Shown: positions 35,358-44,541, numbered from the stretch's first letter. The stretch is 64,000 bases of DNA from Bradyrhizobium sp. ISRA430 (GCF_029909975.1 NZ_CP094516.1:4402001-4466000), one strand, 5' to 3'. A program made the numbers and translations. The notes: generated from the letters alone by a model not told the origin.

Positions 35358-36713
35358 ATGCGCGCGACCTTTCTCGCTTCCGTCGCAACCATCCTTCTCG
35401 CCGCGAGCCCCGCGCTCGCGCAGAACGAAGGCGAATTCCCCGCCAAGCTCGCCGGCCACGTGGTGATGCCGGCCGAATCGTTCATCGACGCGCCGGCGGA
35501 TGCGCCGGCCGATCTCAAGACCTCCGGCAAATACACCACGGGCAAGCGCGTCGACGCGCTCGGCACCGTGATGGGCAAGTCCTATGAGCGGCCGACCGGC
35601 GTGTCGCTGCCGTTCAAGGGCCAGCCGCTGCAGGGCCATTCCGGCATCAAGTCGATGGGTGACGGCACTTTCTGGGTCATCACCGACAACGGCATGGGCG
35701 CGCGCGCCAACTCGCCGGATTCGATGCTGTACCTGAACCGCTACAAAATGGATTGGGCCAGCGGCAAGATCGAGCGGCTTGAGACGGTGTTCCTGCACGA
35801 TCCCGACAAAAAGGTGCCGTTCCGCATCATGCATGAGGACACGCAGAAGCGCTACCTCACCGGCTCCGACTTCGACACCGAAGGTTTTCAGATCATCGGC
35901 GATGCCTTCTGGATCGGCGACGAGTTCGGCCCCTACATCCTGAAGGCCGACAAGACCGGCAAGATCCTCGGCGTGTTCGAGACCGTCGCCGACGGCAAGC
36001 CGGTGCGCTCGCCCGATCACTGGGCGGTGCAGACGCCGGGCGCGCCGGGCGCGACCTACACCAATGTCAATCTGCGCCGCTCCAAGGGTTTTGAGGGCTT
36101 TGCCTCCTCCAAGGACGGCAAGTTCCTCTATGGCCTGCTCGAGGGCCCGCTGTGGGAGGCCGACAAGAAGGATTGGGAGAAGGTCGACGGCAAGGAAGCC
36201 TCGCGCATCCTCGAATTCGACGTCGCCGCGGAGAAGTTCACCGGCCGCTACTGGCAGTATGTGTTCGAGCAGAACGGCAACGCCATCGGCGACTTCAACA
36301 TGATCGATCCGAGCGCCGGCCTCGTCATCGAGCGCGACAACGGCGAAGGCACGCCCGACAAGGCCTGTCCGCAAGGCGCCCGCGGCGAGAACTGCTTTCC
36401 TGACGTCGCCAAGTTCAAACGCATCTACAAGATCGAGCTGTCGGACGCCAACGTCGGCAAGCCCGTGCGCAAGATCGGCTATGTCGATCTCTTGAAGATC
36501 AGGGATCCCGACAAGCAGGCTAAGAAGCCGCTCAACGACGGCGTCTACACCTTCCCGTTCTTCACCATCGAGAACGTCGACCGCGTCGACGAGACCCACA
36601 TCATCGTCGGCAACGACAACAACCTGCCGTTCTCGTCGAGCCGCGATCCCAACAAGGCCGACGACGACGAGTTCATGCTGCTCGAGGTCGCCGACTTCCT
36701 GAAGGCGAAGTAA
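35358..36713 (+). CDS. Esterase-like activity of phytase family protein
   Basis: 451 residues with a Sec signal (cleavage after ALA near 21). LPFKGQPLQGHSGIKSMGDG, then FWVITDNGMGARANSPDSML, DFDTEGFQIIGDAFWIGDEF and GPYILKADKTGKILGVFET match the phytase-like esterase family (beta-propeller, extracytoplasmic). Phosphoesterase activity is presumed in the family but rarely shown. AGGAGA lies upstream of the ATG. It follows the ABC permeases by 84 bases and could be in the same unit if the stem-loop is leaky. Confidence 0.85.
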   Translation: MRATFLASVATILLAASPALAQNEGEFPAKLAGHVVMPAESFIDAPADAPADLKTSGKYTTGKRVDALGTVMGKSYERPTGVSLPFKGQPLQGHSGIKSMGDGTFWVITDNGMGARANSPDSMLYLNRYKMDWASGKIERLETVFLHDPDKKVPFRIMHEDTQKRYLTGSDFDTEGFQIIGDAFWIGDEFGPYILKADKTGKILGVFETVADGKPVRSPDHWAVQTPGAPGATYTNVNLRRSKGFEGFASSKDGKFLYGLLEGPLWEADKKDWEKVDGKEASRILEFDVAAEKFTGRYWQYVFEQNGNAIGDFNMIDPSAGLVIERDNGEGTPDKACPQGARGENCFPDVAKFKRIYKIELSDANVGKPVRKIGYVDLLKIRDPDKQAKKPLNDGVYTFPFFTIENVDRVDETHIIVGNDNNLPFSSSRDPNKADDDEFMLLEVADFLKAK

Positions 36714-36733
36714 GGCGGTTACTCTCTCCAACC

Positions 36734-36830
36734 GTCATCGCCCTTGACCGGGCGATCCAGTACGCCGAGACGCCTGTGTGATACGGAAATGCCTCGGCGT
36801 ACTGGATGCCCCGCCTTCGCGGGGCATGAC
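36734..36830. repeat. Intergenic palindromic repeat (GTCATCGCCC .. GGGGCATGAC class)
   Basis: Same unit as at 28742 and 47264. An additional inner stem pairs GTACGCCGAG with CTCGGCGTAC. Between convergent genes. Confidence 0.75.
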
Positions 36831-36869
36831 AGCGGAAAGAGCTACCCGCACTGTGAATTCCGCTGGACT

Positions 36870-38546
36870 CTATCCCGCCGGCACGATCACCATGCCCTTG
36901 TCCTTCGGCCAGCGGATGCGCCAGGCGAAGTTGATGTCCTTGATCTCGCCGGGCTTGGCTTCGAACGACCATTCCAGCACGCCGCGCCTGTCGCGGATAT
37001 TGCTTGCGGTCGGCGGCGTGGTCGAAGGCAGCATCTCGACGACGATGTCCTCGTTCTCGCTGACCGGCAATTGATCCTCGATCGCGACGTGAATCGGGAA
37101 ATCATGACCGTTGCGGATGGTGGTCTTGAACGCGCGTTCGTCGGTCTTCGACGTCGTGACGAGCAGGCCGGCCGAGCCTTCGTTGCGCTTGAGCACCGCG
37201 CGCTCGATCTTGACCTTGTCGTCGGCGCCGAAGCCGAGCCGCACGGTCTCGTCCTTGGCGGAGGCCGAGATCTTGCCGCGGCCGACGAAGATGCCGTCGC
37301 GATAGATCGCGACCTTGCCAGGCAATAGCGTCGCCTCATCGGTCTGCTTGAAGCTGGCTTCGAGGAAGGCGGTTGGATCCAGCACCGGCGCGGCGCGCAC
37401 CGCGAGATCGGCGGGCACCGTCATCGAGGCGATACGCAGGCTCTTGGTGCCCTCCGCGGCGCCGAGGCTGACGCGCCCCGGAATCTTGAAGGTCGCCTGG
37501 AAGTCGCCGATCTCGGCCACCGCCTGCTGCTCGTCGGCGCGCTCGGGCGCCTCGGCGGCTTTGGACATAGGTTCGAATTGCGCCGAACGCTGGCGGAAGC
37601 TCGGCGCGGCCCGCGCCAGGTCCGAGGCCGTGCCCAGGGCCAGCGGCTTCGGCACTTGCGGATACTGCGCGATCAGTGAGTTCAGCTCCGGCGCGCTGCC
37701 GCCGCGGCCGATGCGGACGGTGGAGACGCCGAGCGCGACATTGGACCAGTCCTCGCCGGTCGATTGCGTGACTTCGGCGCGGCGGACCAGCTCCAACTGC
37801 GGCTTGCGATCCTTGGCGCCGGTGTCGAGGCGCGCATCATAAAGCGGCGCCCAACGCGCGCTGCGCACGGCGTAGGTCACCCGTAGCGTCGCCTTGGTTG
37901 CGGCCGCTGCGGCAACGTCGATCCGCACCTCGAGCTTGCTCGGCGGCTTGGCGGAGCGCTCGGCTTCGAGTTGCGCGATCTGGCGATCGATCTCGCGCTG
38001 CTTTCGCGCGGCGTCACGGATCGCGGTGTCGGCGGTGGCGATCTCCTCGGCCACTGCAGCAAAAGCCGCGCGCCATTCCGTGATCGGACGAGCCTCGCCC
38101 TTGTCGCCGAGACCGGCCGGCGAGGCTTCGGCAAAGTGCTGGGCGAACTTGCGCCGGGCGGTGGCCGCATCGATCGACCCTTGCAGGTCGGCGCGCTGAT
38201 CCTTGAGGTCTTCGATGCGCTTGTCGAGCTCCGGCAGGTTGACGGGTGGCGCCGCGCGAGGCGGCCGCGCATCGATGGTGCCGATGGTGAGCTTCGCCCC
38301 CGCTTCGCCCTCGACCCGCAGCGAAGACGGATCGAGCGAGAGCGGAAAGTCCTTGGCGACCAGCGTGCTATCACCGGAAGAGAGGTCCAGTGTGATGACG
38401 CGGGTGACGCTCGCGCCATCGGGGTAAACGGTGACGGTATCGATGGCCGATGTGGCGTTCACGTCGGCGGCCCAGGCCGGCAATGCGGCCGCTGTGGTCA
38501 AAAGGACCAGGCTCGTCGTCGCCAGACACTTCATAATCGTGCGCAT
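36870..38546 (-). CDS. DUF4139 / mucoidy-inhibitor-like protein
   Basis: 558 residues with a Sec signal peptide (ALPAWAA). The N-domain (DUF4140) has SAIDTVTVYPDGASVTRVIT; a coiled coil of about 90 residues follows (ELDKRIEDLKDQRADLQGSI); the C-domain (DUF4139) has YAVRSARWAPLYDARLDTGA, EDWSNVALGVSTVRIGRG and NGHDFPIHVAIEDQLPVSEN. Family members are called mucoidy inhibitor A after a Streptomyces protein, but the biochemical role is unknown. The ATG at 38546 is preceded by GGAGGGAATTTC; an in-frame ATG seven codons earlier overlaps that site. Confidence 0.85.
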   Translation of the reverse strand: MRTIMKCLATTSLVLLTTAAALPAWAADVNATSAIDTVTVYPDGASVTRVITLDLSSGDSTLVAKDFPLSLDPSSLRVEGEAGAKLTIGTIDARPPRAAPPVNLPELDKRIEDLKDQRADLQGSIDAATARRKFAQHFAEASPAGLGDKGEARPITEWRAAFAAVAEEIATADTAIRDAARKQREIDRQIAQLEAERSAKPPSKLEVRIDVAAAAATKATLRVTYAVRSARWAPLYDARLDTGAKDRKPQLELVRRAEVTQSTGEDWSNVALGVSTVRIGRGGSAPELNSLIAQYPQVPKPLALGTASDLARAAPSFRQRSAQFEPMSKAAEAPERADEQQAVAEIGDFQATFKIPGRVSLGAAEGTKSLRIASMTVPADLAVRAAPVLDPTAFLEASFKQTDEATLLPGKVAIYRDGIFVGRGKISASAKDETVRLGFGADDKVKIERAVLKRNEGSAGLLVTTSKTDERAFKTTIRNGHDFPIHVAIEDQLPVSENEDIVVEMLPSTTPPTASNIRDRRGVLEWSFEAKPGEIKDINFAWRIRWPKDKGMVIVPAG

Positions 38547-38701
38547 GAAATTCCCTCCTGCCATCACGCGCCGCCAGCCGGACGCGTGATAAGTGCCACG
38601 CCATCGTTGTGAGACGCGGCGGGGGAGGAACCGGTTCGATTGGGGCTTCCGTGGGGCAGCGCTGCGGCAGGCCCGTGACCGCGGAACGCGTCTCCGCGTC
38701 T

Positions 38702-39322
38702 TTAGCTTTGATTAACCGTACCCTGGCCGTAGATGCGGCGGAGCAGATCGGTCACGTTCCTGGCGCCGGCCTTTCTGAGGATGGTGGCGCGGTAGCCCTC
38801 GACCGTGCGCGCGCTCAGTTGCATCCGGCGAGCGATCTCCTTGTTGGTCAAGCCGGCGGCGAGATGCTCGAGCACGTCGCTTTCGCGCTCGGTCAGAGGC
38901 TCGCACCCGGCCAGCCAGCGCTGACGGTTCGGCGTCGGCGGTACAAATTCGTCGATCGCAGCATCGATCCGCTCGACGATGTCATGCGTGCGGAACGGCT
39001 TCTCGATGAAGTCGAACGCGCCGCTCTTGATTGCGTCAACCGCCATGGCGATGCTGCCGTTCGCCGACGTCACCAGCACCGGCGCCATGCAATTCTCCTC
39101 GCGCAAGCGCTTGAGCACGTCGAGGCCGGAGCGATCGGACGGCATCTCCAGGAGCACGCAGGCTGGCATCCGCGCCTTCGCTTCCGACAGCAGGGACGCG
39201 CCGTCGGCAAAGCAGATCACGTCATACGCATTCTGCTGAAGCGCGAGTGAGAGTTGTTCACGCAATGCCGCATCGGTGTCGATGACGAATACCTCACCCC
39301 TGGAAAGCACGTTCCCTAGCAT
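38702..39322 (-). CDS. FixJ-family response regulator with atypical receiver
   Basis: 206 residues. The receiver domain (about 10-125) keeps the acidic pair near Asp15/Asp17 (VFVIDTDAAL) and Lys in FIEKPF, but the phosphoacceptor position is Glu59 (VLLEMPSDRSGLDVL) instead of Asp. The output domain is a LuxR/FixJ helix-turn-helix: LTERESDVLEHLAAGLTNKE, then IARRMQLSARTVEGYRATIL. With Glu it may be locked in an active-like state or controlled without phosphorylation. No histidine kinase gene lies nearby. Divergent from the AraC gene. Confidence 0.88.
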   Translation of the reverse strand: MLGNVLSRGEVFVIDTDAALREQLSLALQQNAYDVICFADGASLLSEAKARMPACVLLEMPSDRSGLDVLKRLREENCMAPVLVTSANGSIAMAVDAIKSGAFDFIEKPFRTHDIVERIDAAIDEFVPPTPNRQRWLAGCEPLTERESDVLEHLAAGLTNKEIARRMQLSARTVEGYRATILRKAGARNVTDLLRRIYGQGTVNQS

Positions 39323-39525
39323 GATCCCGATCCAGCAATGTCTTGGTCAAATGGTCCGAGACGGCGGCCGGCGTTATCGCCCCGCCCCCGTCATGAGCAC
39401 GGCATTTCCGCCGGTGCTTCGGTTTTCCCTTATGTATGTTCCAGCGGGTTCCCCGATTTGACGGACCGGGACAGAAAATTTACATTTCGGGACATCTGCG
39501 GGAATGGCTGGCAGGAACGGTTCGC

Positions 39526-40548
39526 ATGACCGACCTCATTCGCAGCGCAGGCCTGACCTATTACCCGGAGGTCGCCCGGTCGGTGGGGCTCGACCCCAGG
39601 CAGATGATGCGCAAGGTCCGCCTTCCGCTGGCCTGCCTCGACAAGCCCGATATTCCCATTGCTGTCTCGGGGCTCCGTCGCCTGCTCGAACTGTCGGCAG
39701 ACGTATCCGGTGCCGAGGATTTCGGCTTGCGCCTCGCCGAACGTGGCGGCCTGACCAATTTCGGCTCCGTCGGCCTGATCGTGCGCGAGCAGGCCACGAT
39801 CGGCGATGCGATCGACGCATTCTCGCGGTTCATCCACGTCCATCACGACGGCATGAAGCTCGACGTCGTGCGCAACAGGACGACCGTGACCGTCACGCTG
39901 CATTTGCGTGGCCGGCAGCCGAGCGCCTCGCGCCAGTCCATCGACATGGCACTGGGCAGCATCCACCGCATCATCCAGTCGCTGTTCGGTCATGACTGGC
40001 GCCCGCAGGAAGTGCATCTGCACTATCCGCCGCCTCGCGACCGCCAGCGCTACCGCGAATTCTTCGGCTGCCCCGTGACCTTCAACGCCGGCGACGATGC
40101 GATCCTGCTGTCGGCCCACGACATGGACCGCCGGATCCCGAGCGCGCATCCGCTGATCGCGAGCTATCTGCGCAAGCGGATCGAGGCGATCGAGATGCGG
40201 CCCGCTAGCTGGGAGCAGAAGGTCGACGAAGTCGTGCGCACCCTGCTCGCCAGCGGCGACTGCACCGTCGAACGCGTGGCGGAGCACCTCGCCTGCACCC
40301 GCCGCACCATCCACCGCCGCCTCGCCGAAGCCGGAACCAGCTTCTCGGCCATCCTGGACGCGCGCCGCGCCGAGCTCGTGATCCAGTTGATCGAGGCCCC
40401 CGGCCGGCCGCTGTCGGCGATCGCCACACAGCTCGGCTTCTCCGCGCAAAGCGCCATGGCGCGCTGGTTCCGGAGCCGCTTCGGCTGCACCATCACCGAA
40501 TGGCGCAGGGGCGTGCGGCCGCAGGCCTCAACGGCGACGGCGGCCTAA
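39526..40548 (+). CDS. AraC-family transcriptional regulator
   Basis: 340 residues from the ATG at 39526 (MTDLIRSAGLTYYPEVARS). The N-terminal domain (about 20-210) is of the arabinose-binding-like AraC type (GLRLAERGGLTNFGSVGLIV). The C-terminal double helix-turn-helix has VERVAEHLACTRRTIHRRLA and PLSAIATQLGFSAQSAMARW, then FRSRFGCTITEWRRG. An earlier in-frame start at 39436 exists; AGGAACGG supports the chosen one. Target genes unknown. It converges with nnrS, the two stops being one base apart. Confidence 0.88.
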   Translation: MTDLIRSAGLTYYPEVARSVGLDPRQMMRKVRLPLACLDKPDIPIAVSGLRRLLELSADVSGAEDFGLRLAERGGLTNFGSVGLIVREQATIGDAIDAFSRFIHVHHDGMKLDVVRNRTTVTVTLHLRGRQPSASRQSIDMALGSIHRIIQSLFGHDWRPQEVHLHYPPPRDRQRYREFFGCPVTFNAGDDAILLSAHDMDRRIPSAHPLIASYLRKRIEAIEMRPASWEQKVDEVVRTLLASGDCTVERVAEHLACTRRTIHRRLAEAGTSFSAILDARRAELVIQLIEAPGRPLSAIATQLGFSAQSAMARWFRSRFGCTITEWRRGVRPQASTATAA

Positions 40549-40549
40549 G

Positions 40550-41761
40550 TCAGCGCGCCGGCGCGACCGCGTACACTATAGCTAGCGCACGCAATCGGCT
40601 GCCGAGCAGCAGCGGACCGAACGCAATGGCAAAGCCGAGGAAGGCGGCGACCCAGCCGCAGGCGGCAACATGCAGCAGTACGTCGCCATGCGCCGGCCAT
40701 ACCGCCGCGGCGATCCGCGCCACCGCCGCGATGATGATCGCGACATAGATCGCCTGCGTCGCCCACGAGGCCGTCAGTGCCTGCCCGGTATGGCCGAGGC
40801 TCGCGCGGGTCATCACCGCGAGCGTCATGACACCGGCCGCGCCCGCCATCCAGGCGTGGATGCCGGCACTCGGCGGCAGGGCGCCGAAGGCGGCCGCCGC
40901 GTGCAGCAGAAAGCCGAGCGGGACGAAGACGTAACCGACATGCAGGATCAGGAGCAGCCGCTCGCGCGAGGTGCGGTCGCCGGCCCAGCGCGCAAGCCGC
41001 ACCAGGTGCAAGCTGCCGACGACCATCATCGCAACACCGGTGACGGTGCTGAGCGGCGCCACGATCCACGCGATCAGCGCCAGCGCGCTGCATCCGATCA
41101 CGGCGCCGTCGAAGCGGCCGAACGGCACTGGCAGGCGGCCGGGATTGACCTTGACCAGCCAGTTGCGGGTGAAGCTCGGGATGATGCGGCCGCCGATCAG
41201 CGAGATCAACAGCACGACCACCGAGATGCCGACGCGGATGCTGACATCGGCCGCGCCCTCGACATGCGCTTCGAGATGAAAGGCGACGTTGCCGGCGAGC
41301 AGCATGAGCACGAGCATCACCACCGGCAGGTTGCGCCAATTACCGCCGGCGATGATCTCACGGGTTGCGGCGGCGACGACCAGAGCCAGGAACGCGGCAT
41401 CGACCGCGAGTGCAAAGGCCCAGCCGAGCTCGGCCGACAGGGTCATCGCCACGCGTCCGGCGAGCCAGACCACCACCAGCGCGCCCAAGGATCGACCCCG
41501 GATCGGCAGCCGCCCGGTCCAGTTCGGGATCGCCGTGAACAGGAACCCCGTGATCACCGCCGGCAGGAAACCATAGAGCATTTCGTGGACATGCCAGTCG
41601 CGCGGCGCAAAGGCCGATGTCAACGACACTTCGCCATAGAACATCGGCAGCCAGACCAGGATCGACAGCGCGGCCTGGATCGCGGCCAGAAGAAAGAAGG
41701 GGCGGAAACTATTCGCGAACAGCGGCCAGCCTTGCGAATTGCGGGATCGGGCGCCAGCCAT
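40550..41761 (-). CDS. nnrS: NnrS family heme-copper membrane protein
   Basis: 403 residues, twelve predicted membrane helices. FANSFRPFFLLAAIQAALSI and the conserved His-rich motif DWHVHEMLYGFLPAVITGFL identify NnrS, a heme- and copper-containing protein linked to nitric oxide stress protection and denitrification in alphaproteobacteria. Its mechanism is not settled. It is divergent from nnrR, and a perfect TTGCG-N4-CGCAA box lies in the 133-base gap. Confidence 0.92.
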   Translation of the reverse strand: MAGARSRNSQGWPLFANSFRPFFLLAAIQAALSILVWLPMFYGEVSLTSAFAPRDWHVHEMLYGFLPAVITGFLFTAIPNWTGRLPIRGRSLGALVVVWLAGRVAMTLSAELGWAFALAVDAAFLALVVAAATREIIAGGNWRNLPVVMLVLMLLAGNVAFHLEAHVEGAADVSIRVGISVVVLLISLIGGRIIPSFTRNWLVKVNPGRLPVPFGRFDGAVIGCSALALIAWIVAPLSTVTGVAMMVVGSLHLVRLARWAGDRTSRERLLLILHVGYVFVPLGFLLHAAAAFGALPPSAGIHAWMAGAAGVMTLAVMTRASLGHTGQALTASWATQAIYVAIIIAAVARIAAAVWPAHGDVLLHVAACGWVAAFLGFAIAFGPLLLGSRLRALAIVYAVAPAR

Positions 41762-41796
41762 GGGGCAACTCCAGGGAGATCAGATCGTTGTCAGGA

Positions 41797-41837
41797 AAAA
41801 TATCGCCACCCGGCCGGCCGGTTTTGCGCTATCGCAA
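41797..41837 (-). promoter_or_regulatory. NnrR-type box and -10 of nnrS; probably also controls nnrR
   Basis: TTGCGCTATCGCAA at 41824-41837 is a perfect palindrome of the FNR/NnrR type. On the minus strand TATTTT (41802-41797) lies at the right distance for a -10, so a start near 41789 puts the box centre (41830.5) at about -41.5. Class II activation of nnrS is therefore likely. The same box lies 57 bases before the nnrR ATG. Confidence 0.75.
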
Positions 41838-41894
41838 ACTGTCGGACGATTGGAGGTGCCATCACACTCCGGAACACCGCGCATTGGAGGCGGG

Positions 41895-42605
41895 ATGGCC
41901 AAGGTCGATACGTCGCTGGTTGCACATTTGCCGCTGTTTGCGGGCTTCAAAGCCGAGGAGCTCGAGGAGATCCTTCGCGAGGCCCGCTCGGCTCGCTACC
42001 CGAAGAACAGCGCCATCTTCGAGCAGGGCGCGGACGCGCACGCTTTCTTCCTGTTGCTGCACGGCCATGTCCGTGCCGCCAAGACCACGCCGACGGGCGA
42101 ACAGATCGTGGTGCGCTATGTCGCGCCCGGCGAGACTTTCGGGCTCGCAATGGCGATCGGGCTCGCGCAATATCCGGCGACCGCGACCGCCGTCGACGAC
42201 AGCGTTGTGCTGATCTGGCCGACCGCCGCCTGGCCGCGGCTGGTGGAGCGGTTTCCATCGCTTGCCGGCAGCACATTGCGGACCGTCGGATCGCGCCTTC
42301 AGGAAAGCCATACCCGTATCCTGGAAATATCGACCCAGCAGGTCGAGCAGCGCGTCGCGCACGCACTGCTGCGGTTGGCAAAGCAATCGGGCAAGAAACT
42401 CGACCATGGCATCGAGATCGATTTCCCGATCAGCCGCCAGGACATCGCACAGATGACCGGCACGACGCTGCATACGGTCAGCCGCATCCTGAGCGGCTGG
42501 GAGAGCCAGGGCCTCGTCGAGAGCGGCCGCCAGCGCATCATCCTGCGCGACCCGCACAGGATCGTCGTGTTGGCGGAACGGAATCCGGACAGCGGGCCGG
42601 CGTGA
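41895..42605 (+). CDS. nnrR: Crp/FNR-family regulator NnrR
   Basis: 236 residues. The cyclic-nucleotide-binding-type sensor domain (FAGFKAEELEEILREARSAR, then VVRYVAPGETFGLAMAIGLA) lacks the N-terminal cysteine cluster of FNR. The helix-turn-helix ISRQDIAQMTGTTLHTVSRI recognises TTG-N8-CAA boxes. In rhizobia NnrR activates nirK, nor and nnr genes in response to nitric oxide. The ATG at 41895 has GGAGG at 41886-41890; a frame opens much earlier through the promoter and nnrS and is rejected. Linkage to nnrS and nirK supports the name. Confidence 0.88.
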   Translation: MAKVDTSLVAHLPLFAGFKAEELEEILREARSARYPKNSAIFEQGADAHAFFLLLHGHVRAAKTTPTGEQIVVRYVAPGETFGLAMAIGLAQYPATATAVDDSVVLIWPTAAWPRLVERFPSLAGSTLRTVGSRLQESHTRILEISTQQVEQRVAHALLRLAKQSGKKLDHGIEIDFPISRQDIAQMTGTTLHTVSRILSGWESQGLVESGRQRIILRDPHRIVVLAERNPDSGPA

Positions 42606-42674
42606 GGGTTGACCTCTCCCCGCATCCACCTTTCGCTGAAGCTTCGGCGGACAAGAGCGGGGCGAGGTCTGTCC

Positions 42675-42872
42675 TTACGCCGGCACGCACTCGCACAGCG
42701 CAGCCAGGAACTTGTCGCGGTCGATGCCGTGCTCGCGGCAGGCATCATCAACCGTGTGGAACGTTGCGATCGGACAGCCGACACAAGCCATCCTGAAGGC
42801 AAGAAACACCCGGATCGTGTGCGGCGCCGTACGCATGATGTCATCGACCAGATCGTCGGATCGGAAAGGCAT
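42675..42872 (-). CDS. DUF1858 protein
   Basis: 65 residues, MPFRSDDLVDDIMRTAPHTI, then FRMACVGCPIATFHTVDDAC: the DUF1858 pattern CVGC-x-x-A with Cys30, Cys33 and a further Cys45, plus Cys60 and Cys62 near the end. The domain resembles part of hybrid-cluster-type proteins and is thought to bind metal, without proof. GGAG lies seven bases before the ATG. It sits between nnrR and hemN, on the opposite strand to nnrR, and is probably part of the low-oxygen gene set. Confidence 0.85.
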   Translation of the reverse strand: MPFRSDDLVDDIMRTAPHTIRVFLAFRMACVGCPIATFHTVDDACREHGIDRDKFLAALCECVPA

Positions 42873-42952
42873 GGACAACTCCGTTCCGAAACGACGATAG
42901 CGGAGGCGGCGGAGGTATCTTTGTCGAAGCGCAAGCTGGCGGAGGCTTCTCT

Positions 42953-43099
42953 CCCTCTCCCCGTTCTTACGGGGAGAGGGTCGGGGTGAGGGGCTGCTTC
43001 CGCATTCACGACAAGAGCTGGGCTCGCGGAGAGTCCCCCTCACCCGGAATTCAAGCTGGCGCTTGAATTCCGACCTCTCCCCGCAAGCGGGGCGAGGTG
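42953..43099. repeat. Two intergenic CTCTCCCC palindromes
   Basis: CCCTCTCCCCGT-TCTT-ACGGGGAGAGGG (42953-42980) and CCTCTCCCCGCAAGCGGGGCGAGG (43074-43097) flank a further stem GGAATTCAAG..CTTGAATTCC. Same class as 15488 and 26009. They lie between two genes of the same strand and may end hemN transcription. Confidence 0.75.
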
Positions 43100-43102
43100 A
43101 CT

Positions 43103-44455
43103 TTAAACCGCCCTGCTGTGCAACTGCTTCGCTGCATCGAGATGCGCGTCGAACGCGGCGGCGACGCTGCGGACCAGGAAGCGCGCATCCCGGGCGACGG
43201 CGAGACGGTCGCCGTCGAGGCTCACGACACCGTCGGAGACCAGCGACTTCAGCCGTGGTGCCGACTTCAGCATCGCTTCGGGCGCGGCGCCGTGGCGCGC
43301 GCAGATCGCGCCAAGATCGACACCGAACTCGCACATGATGCGCTCGATGATGTCGGCGCGCAGCCGATCGTCGTCGGTGAGCCCATAGCCCCTCGCGGTG
43401 GCGAAGCGGCCGGCGGCGATGCTTTGCGAATAGGCGCCGATCTGCACCTCGTTCTGGACATAGCCCTGCGGCAGATGTCCGATCGCGCTTGCGCCGAAGC
43501 CGAGCAAGACCTCGCTTGTGTCGGTGGTGTAGCCCTGAAAATTGCGGCGCAGCGTCTGCTTCCTGAAGGCTACGGCCATGGAGTCGTCGGCCTTGGCAAA
43601 ATGGTCGAGCCCGATCTGCACATAGCCGGCCTCCTTCAACGCGGTGGCGATCGCGCAGGCCTGGTCGTGGCGCGCCAGGCCATCAGGCAAGGCGCTCTCA
43701 TTGATCATGCGCTGGTGCTTCTTGAAATCAGGCACATGGGCATAGCCGAACACCGAGAAGCGCTCGGGTGCGAGCGTCAGCGCGCGCCGCACCGTATCGA
43801 GGCAGGAGGCAACGGTCTGATGCGGCAGCCCGTAGATGAGATCGAAATTGATTCCCTTGATTCCGGCCCGCCTCAGCATGTTGACGACTGAAGCGGTCTG
43901 CTCGAAGCTCTGCACCCGGTTGATCGCGCGCTGCACGACCGGGTCAAAACTCTGCACCCCGAGGCTGGCGCGGTTGACGCCGGAGAGCCGTAGCGCCTCC
44001 GCCATGTCGGCAGTCAGCGTCCGCGGGTCGATCTCGACCGCGATCTCGGCCGAAGGCAGCACGAAGAACGCTGTTCGCATCGTCGCCATCAGCTCGACAA
44101 AGGCGTCCGGCGCCATGATCGTCGGCGTGCCGCCGCCGAAATGGAGATGCTCGACCTTGATGCGGCGGCCAACCTTTTCGGCCACCAGCTCGATCTCGCT
44201 GCGGAGCATGCGCTGGTAGGCAGCGATGAGACCGTCGCGACGCACGATCTGCGTGTGGCAGCCGCAATACCAGCACATCTCGCGGCAGAACGGCACGTGC
44301 AGATAGAGCGAGGCGCTGGCGTTGGTCGGAATTTCGGCCAGCCATGTCGCATAGGCGTCTGCGCCGATGGCACGCGAAAAATGTGGAGCGGTCGGATAGC
44401 TCGTGTAGCGCGGCAGATGTTCCTCGCCGTAGCTCGCTGCGAGATCGATTCTCAT
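43103..44455 (-). CDS. hemN: Oxygen-independent coproporphyrinogen III oxidase
   Basis: 450 residues, normal HemN length. The radical SAM cysteines are C57, C61, C64 with C66 (FCREMCWYCGCHTQ). Further motifs EHLHFGGGTPTIM, VEIDPRTLTADMAEALRLSG and GINFDLIYGLPHQT fit HemN rather than the HemW type. It decarboxylates coproporphyrinogen III without oxygen, supplying heme for cytochromes during anaerobic growth. A TTG-N8-CAA box at 44542 fits control by FixK/FNR. In B. diazoefficiens the copy near nirK is hemN2, needed for anaerobic nitrate growth. Confidence 0.95.
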   Translation of the reverse strand: MRIDLAASYGEEHLPRYTSYPTAPHFSRAIGADAYATWLAEIPTNASASLYLHVPFCREMCWYCGCHTQIVRRDGLIAAYQRMLRSEIELVAEKVGRRIKVEHLHFGGGTPTIMAPDAFVELMATMRTAFFVLPSAEIAVEIDPRTLTADMAEALRLSGVNRASLGVQSFDPVVQRAINRVQSFEQTASVVNMLRRAGIKGINFDLIYGLPHQTVASCLDTVRRALTLAPERFSVFGYAHVPDFKKHQRMINESALPDGLARHDQACAIATALKEAGYVQIGLDHFAKADDSMAVAFRKQTLRRNFQGYTTDTSEVLLGFGASAIGHLPQGYVQNEVQIGAYSQSIAAGRFATARGYGLTDDDRLRADIIERIMCEFGVDLGAICARHGAAPEAMLKSAPRLKSLVSDGVVSLDGDRLAVARDARFLVRSVAAAFDAHLDAAKQLHSRAV

Positions 44456-44541
44456 CTCTTACCCACTCGCAAAATGCCGCCGCAGACGGGCGCGGCAAGT
44501 TCAGGAATGCATTCAGCTAGCCCTGATTTGAGGAACTGACC

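Noticed and set aside
42953..43099. Repeated palindromes as a CRISPR array
   Set aside because: Units are stem-loops with irregular spacing, no constant direct repeat and no cas genes.
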